From contig UNSQ01000016.1 of NCBI GenBank assembly GCA_900556885.1, forward strand, positions 1 to 15,102: a DNA stretch of 15,102 bases. Reading direction: 5' to 3'. The notes under the pieces were generated by a model. It saw only the letters and a program-made list of their open reading frames with translations, had not been told where the DNA came from and made no database searches. The DNA comes from Candidatus Saccharimonadota bacterium (GTDB lineage Bacteria > Patescibacteriota > Saccharimonadia > Saccharimonadales > Saccharimonadaceae). A program made the translations under genes and the position numbers. Positions 13,268 through 15,102 of this stretch are shown here, piece by piece. Within the stretch, counting starts at the first letter, position 1. Each line of letters begins with the position of its first letter.

Positions 13268-15040
13268 ATGTTAATAAAAAGACGTTTTTTAAATACAAAA
13301 GTTAAAATAGTAACTGCGGTAATGGCTGTCGGTATTGTTGTTGGTGGTGCGTTATTTACCCTACCAATGGACAATGCCAAAGGTGCAGGAAGTCCATATC
13401 CGCCAACAGATAGTGAAAACTGGAATCCAGAACCTGTTTGGCGTGACGAGTTTGACGGAAATTCGCTAGATGGGACCAAATGGACAGCTCTTAATGGCGG
13501 ATGGGGAGACGAAGGTCAACAAGTTCGAAACTGCTACACGAGATCAGATGAAAACATCAATGTCAGTGGTGGTAGCTTAAATCTAATTGGACTATACAAA
13601 CCAGGAGCAACCTGTACTGGCGGTAACACTAAAACTGGTAACTTTACTTCCGGATTCGTACAGACGAAAAATAAGGCATATTTTAAATATGGCTACATTG
13701 AAGCTCGCATAAAAATGCCAAAGAATAAGAGTACTTGGCCTGGTTTTTGGATGAGTCCTAATAACTCTCCGTACGGTCCTGGTTGGCCTGATTGGGGCGA
13801 GATCGACATCGTAGAGACAAAAGGCTCTAACCACCAATTTGCTGCATCCGACGCACACTGGCGAGACAAGAATACACCGACCGGTCAAACCGGAAGTCAC
13901 AGAAATCGCCAAGGCGTTATTTCACCAAGTAAGTTCGGCACTGGTAATGACACTACAGAGTGGCACACGTACGGCGTAAAATGGACTGAAGGAAAACTTG
14001 AATACTTCATTGACGGAGAATGGCATCACACAATTACCGAATTTAAGAATTCAAACTCCACAGGAAGTCCTAATGGTCCTTTTGATCAGAACTTCTTCTT
14101 ACGACTAAACCTAGCCATTGGCGGCAATTACATTGATTCGCCATGGGATGATCCTATCAACTCAGTAGGAGCTGCAAATGGAGAGGGCTTCCCGGCAACT
14201 ATGTCAGTCGACTACGTCCGCGTGTACGAGATGCGAAAACCCAAAGAGGTTGAAGTCAAGGACACACAACTGCGCAAGTTGCTTAATGACAGACTGTCAA
14301 CAGTATTTAGCACTAATCGTAAAGACGATCAAAAAATTACTGACGTAGAGTTGGAAAGATTGACAGATCTTAACCTAAGTTACTCAAACATTTACGACCT
14401 AACCGGAATAGAAGCTGCTAAGAATCTTCAGAACTTGTTGTTAAACAACAACTATATCTCAGACCTAAGCCCACTATCTGGTCTAACTTCTCTAAAAATT
14501 CTATCCTTAAGAAATAACTGCTTCGCCGATATAAGTCCGCTAGCTGGATTAACATCCCTGACTTCCCTACGTCTTGAAAATCAGCGAGTTAGTGTTAAGC
14601 CTAACGACAAATCATTCGCTTCACCGCTGAAGGATTTGGTAGGAAACACGGTTTCTGTAACCAACTCAGCGGAAGTCGTCAACGACACAGCAACTCCTGG
14701 AAATATTCAGCTACTATCACTACCAGCCAGCGGAGCATCTCCTATCCTGAATGCTCCTTGGACCAGAAGCGTAACAATCGGAGCAATTTCAGCTACGTTC
14801 AGTGGTACTCTGGCTGTTGACACATCAGCAATCCCTAGGACAGCACAGCCACAACCACAACCGCAACCACAGCCACAGCCACAGCCACAGCCTGGAAATC
14901 CGTCAGCTGCCGCTCATAACCCAGCTAATAAGCCTCAGGATGCTGTAAGCGGACTACTCGCAAACACAGGATTTAATGCCTTCTTAGGTGTTATCGCCAC
15001 CCTAGCATTAGTTGCCGCAGGACTATTCATTCTACGCTAA
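13268..15040 (+). CDS. Cell-surface GH16 glycanase with internalin-type LRRs and LANTG/TM anchor
   Basis: A 590-residue paralogue of the preceding gene with near-identical leader, catalytic and LRR-start sequences. Domains in order: signal peptide (1-37; cut near DNA-KG); GH16 (about 55-322) with VWRDEFDG and GEIDIVE at 177-183 (E178, D180, E183); linker; four or so 22-residue LRRs at 365-440 (LTDLNL, LQNLLLNNN, LKILSLRNN, LTSLRLENQ) of internalin style with ISDLSPLSGL; a beta-rich domain at about 445-525; a PQ-repeat spacer at 527-542; then LANTG (564-568), a hydrophobic helix and a final Arg. LANTG plus helix plus Arg resembles a sortase signal (LPxTG variant) but could simply be a membrane anchor. 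The enzyme is thus held on the outer face and may cut glycans on a host or neighbour cell, with the LRRs as an adhesive part. Function on a host is inference. Confidence 0.9.
   Translation: MLIKRRFLNTKVKIVTAVMAVGIVVGGALFTLPMDNAKGAGSPYPPTDSENWNPEPVWRDEFDGNSLDGTKWTALNGGWGDEGQQVRNCYTRSDENINVSGGSLNLIGLYKPGATCTGGNTKTGNFTSGFVQTKNKAYFKYGYIEARIKMPKNKSTWPGFWMSPNNSPYGPGWPDWGEIDIVETKGSNHQFAASDAHWRDKNTPTGQTGSHRNRQGVISPSKFGTGNDTTEWHTYGVKWTEGKLEYFIDGEWHHTITEFKNSNSTGSPNGPFDQNFFLRLNLAIGGNYIDSPWDDPINSVGAANGEGFPATMSVDYVRVYEMRKPKEVEVKDTQLRKLLNDRLSTVFSTNRKDDQKITDVELERLTDLNLSYSNIYDLTGIEAAKNLQNLLLNNNYISDLSPLSGLTSLKILSLRNNCFADISPLAGLTSLTSLRLENQRVSVKPNDKSFASPLKDLVGNTVSVTNSAEVVNDTATPGNIQLLSLPASGASPILNAPWTRSVTIGAISATFSGTLAVDTSAIPRTAQPQPQPQPQPQPQPQPGNPSAAAHNPANKPQDAVSGLLANTGFNAFLGVIATLALVAAGLFILR
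14846..14893 (+). repeat. PQ-codon tandem repeat in the GH16 surface protein
   Basis: About eight copies of a 6-bp unit (CAGCCA/CAACCG and variants) encode alternating Gln-Pro. This is a stiff spacer between the ectodomains and the membrane tail. Such repeats change copy number easily, so spacer length may vary among strains. Confidence 0.85.
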
Positions 15041-15053
15041 CCAGAGGCTACAT

Positions 15054-15088
15054 AAAATTACCACCCCGTGATGAGGTGGTAATTTTTT
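15054..15088 (+). terminator. Intrinsic terminator after the second GH16 gene
   Basis: AAAATTACCACC and GGTGGTAATTTT form a perfect 12-bp stem around a 9-base loop, with T6 at the 3' end, 13 bases after the stop. It resembles the terminator of the first GH16 gene, in line with tandem duplication. Confidence 0.88.
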
Positions 15089-15102
15089 ATTGAGAAGTTG
15101 GT

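Noticed and set aside
14846..14893. Short tandem repeats considered as a CRISPR-like array
   Set aside because: They are 6-bp in-frame Pro-Gln codon repeats inside a surface protein, without spacers.

Overview
The window most resembles a small-genome member of the Candidate Phyla Radiation, probably an oral-type Saccharibacteria (TM7). The reasons are tightly overlapping genes, an anaerobic ribonucleotide reductase operon, Lys/Arg-rich surface-protein leaders with a LANTG tail, and low to moderate GC. TGA is used as a stop codon, so the recoded Absconditabacteria/Gracilibacteria are unlikely. This placement is inferred from protein style, not from a marker gene.

Layout from the left. Positions 1-1012 (minus strand) are very AT-rich and hold a defence locus: the first 287 codons of a Hachiman HamA nuclease (DUF1837) run off the left edge, directly downstream of a 47-residue remnant of a type I methylase (HsdM N-terminus). 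Positions 1039-6308 (minus) form one overlapping operon: nrdD, nrdG, a ferredoxin-reductase-like flavoprotein without an iron-sulfur domain, and a long acidic, mostly disordered protein with an N-terminal Cys cluster. Two NrdR boxes 32 bp apart overlap the nrdD promoter. Positions 6485-7645 (minus) hold an APH-like kinase whose apparent leaderless promoter lies inside the decayed remains of a response regulator.

The most striking region is 7719-11654 (minus). Two different histidyl-tRNA synthetase genes sit in tandem. Downstream of them is a complete ribosome-mediated attenuator: an extended -10 promoter, a 14-residue leader peptide MTKLFLQHHHHLHV, mutually exclusive 1:2, 2:3 and 3:4 pairings, and an intrinsic terminator. 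The gene it controls is an S66 peptidase (LD-carboxypeptidase/MccF family), not a histidine biosynthesis gene. Shortage of charged tRNA-His, including through HisRS inhibition, should therefore switch this peptidase on. With a second HisRS of different base composition alongside, this could be a sensing and resistance module against a HisRS-directed inhibitor, or a histidine-scavenging circuit. That functional reading is inference; the attenuator itself can be read directly from the sequence.

Positions 11793-15102 (plus) hold two tandem, related secreted GH16 glycanases with internalin-like leucine-rich repeats. The first ends after the repeats and is probably released. The second adds a further domain, a PQ-repeat spacer and a LANTG/transmembrane tail and is probably anchored. 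Each has its own extended -10 promoter and intrinsic terminator.
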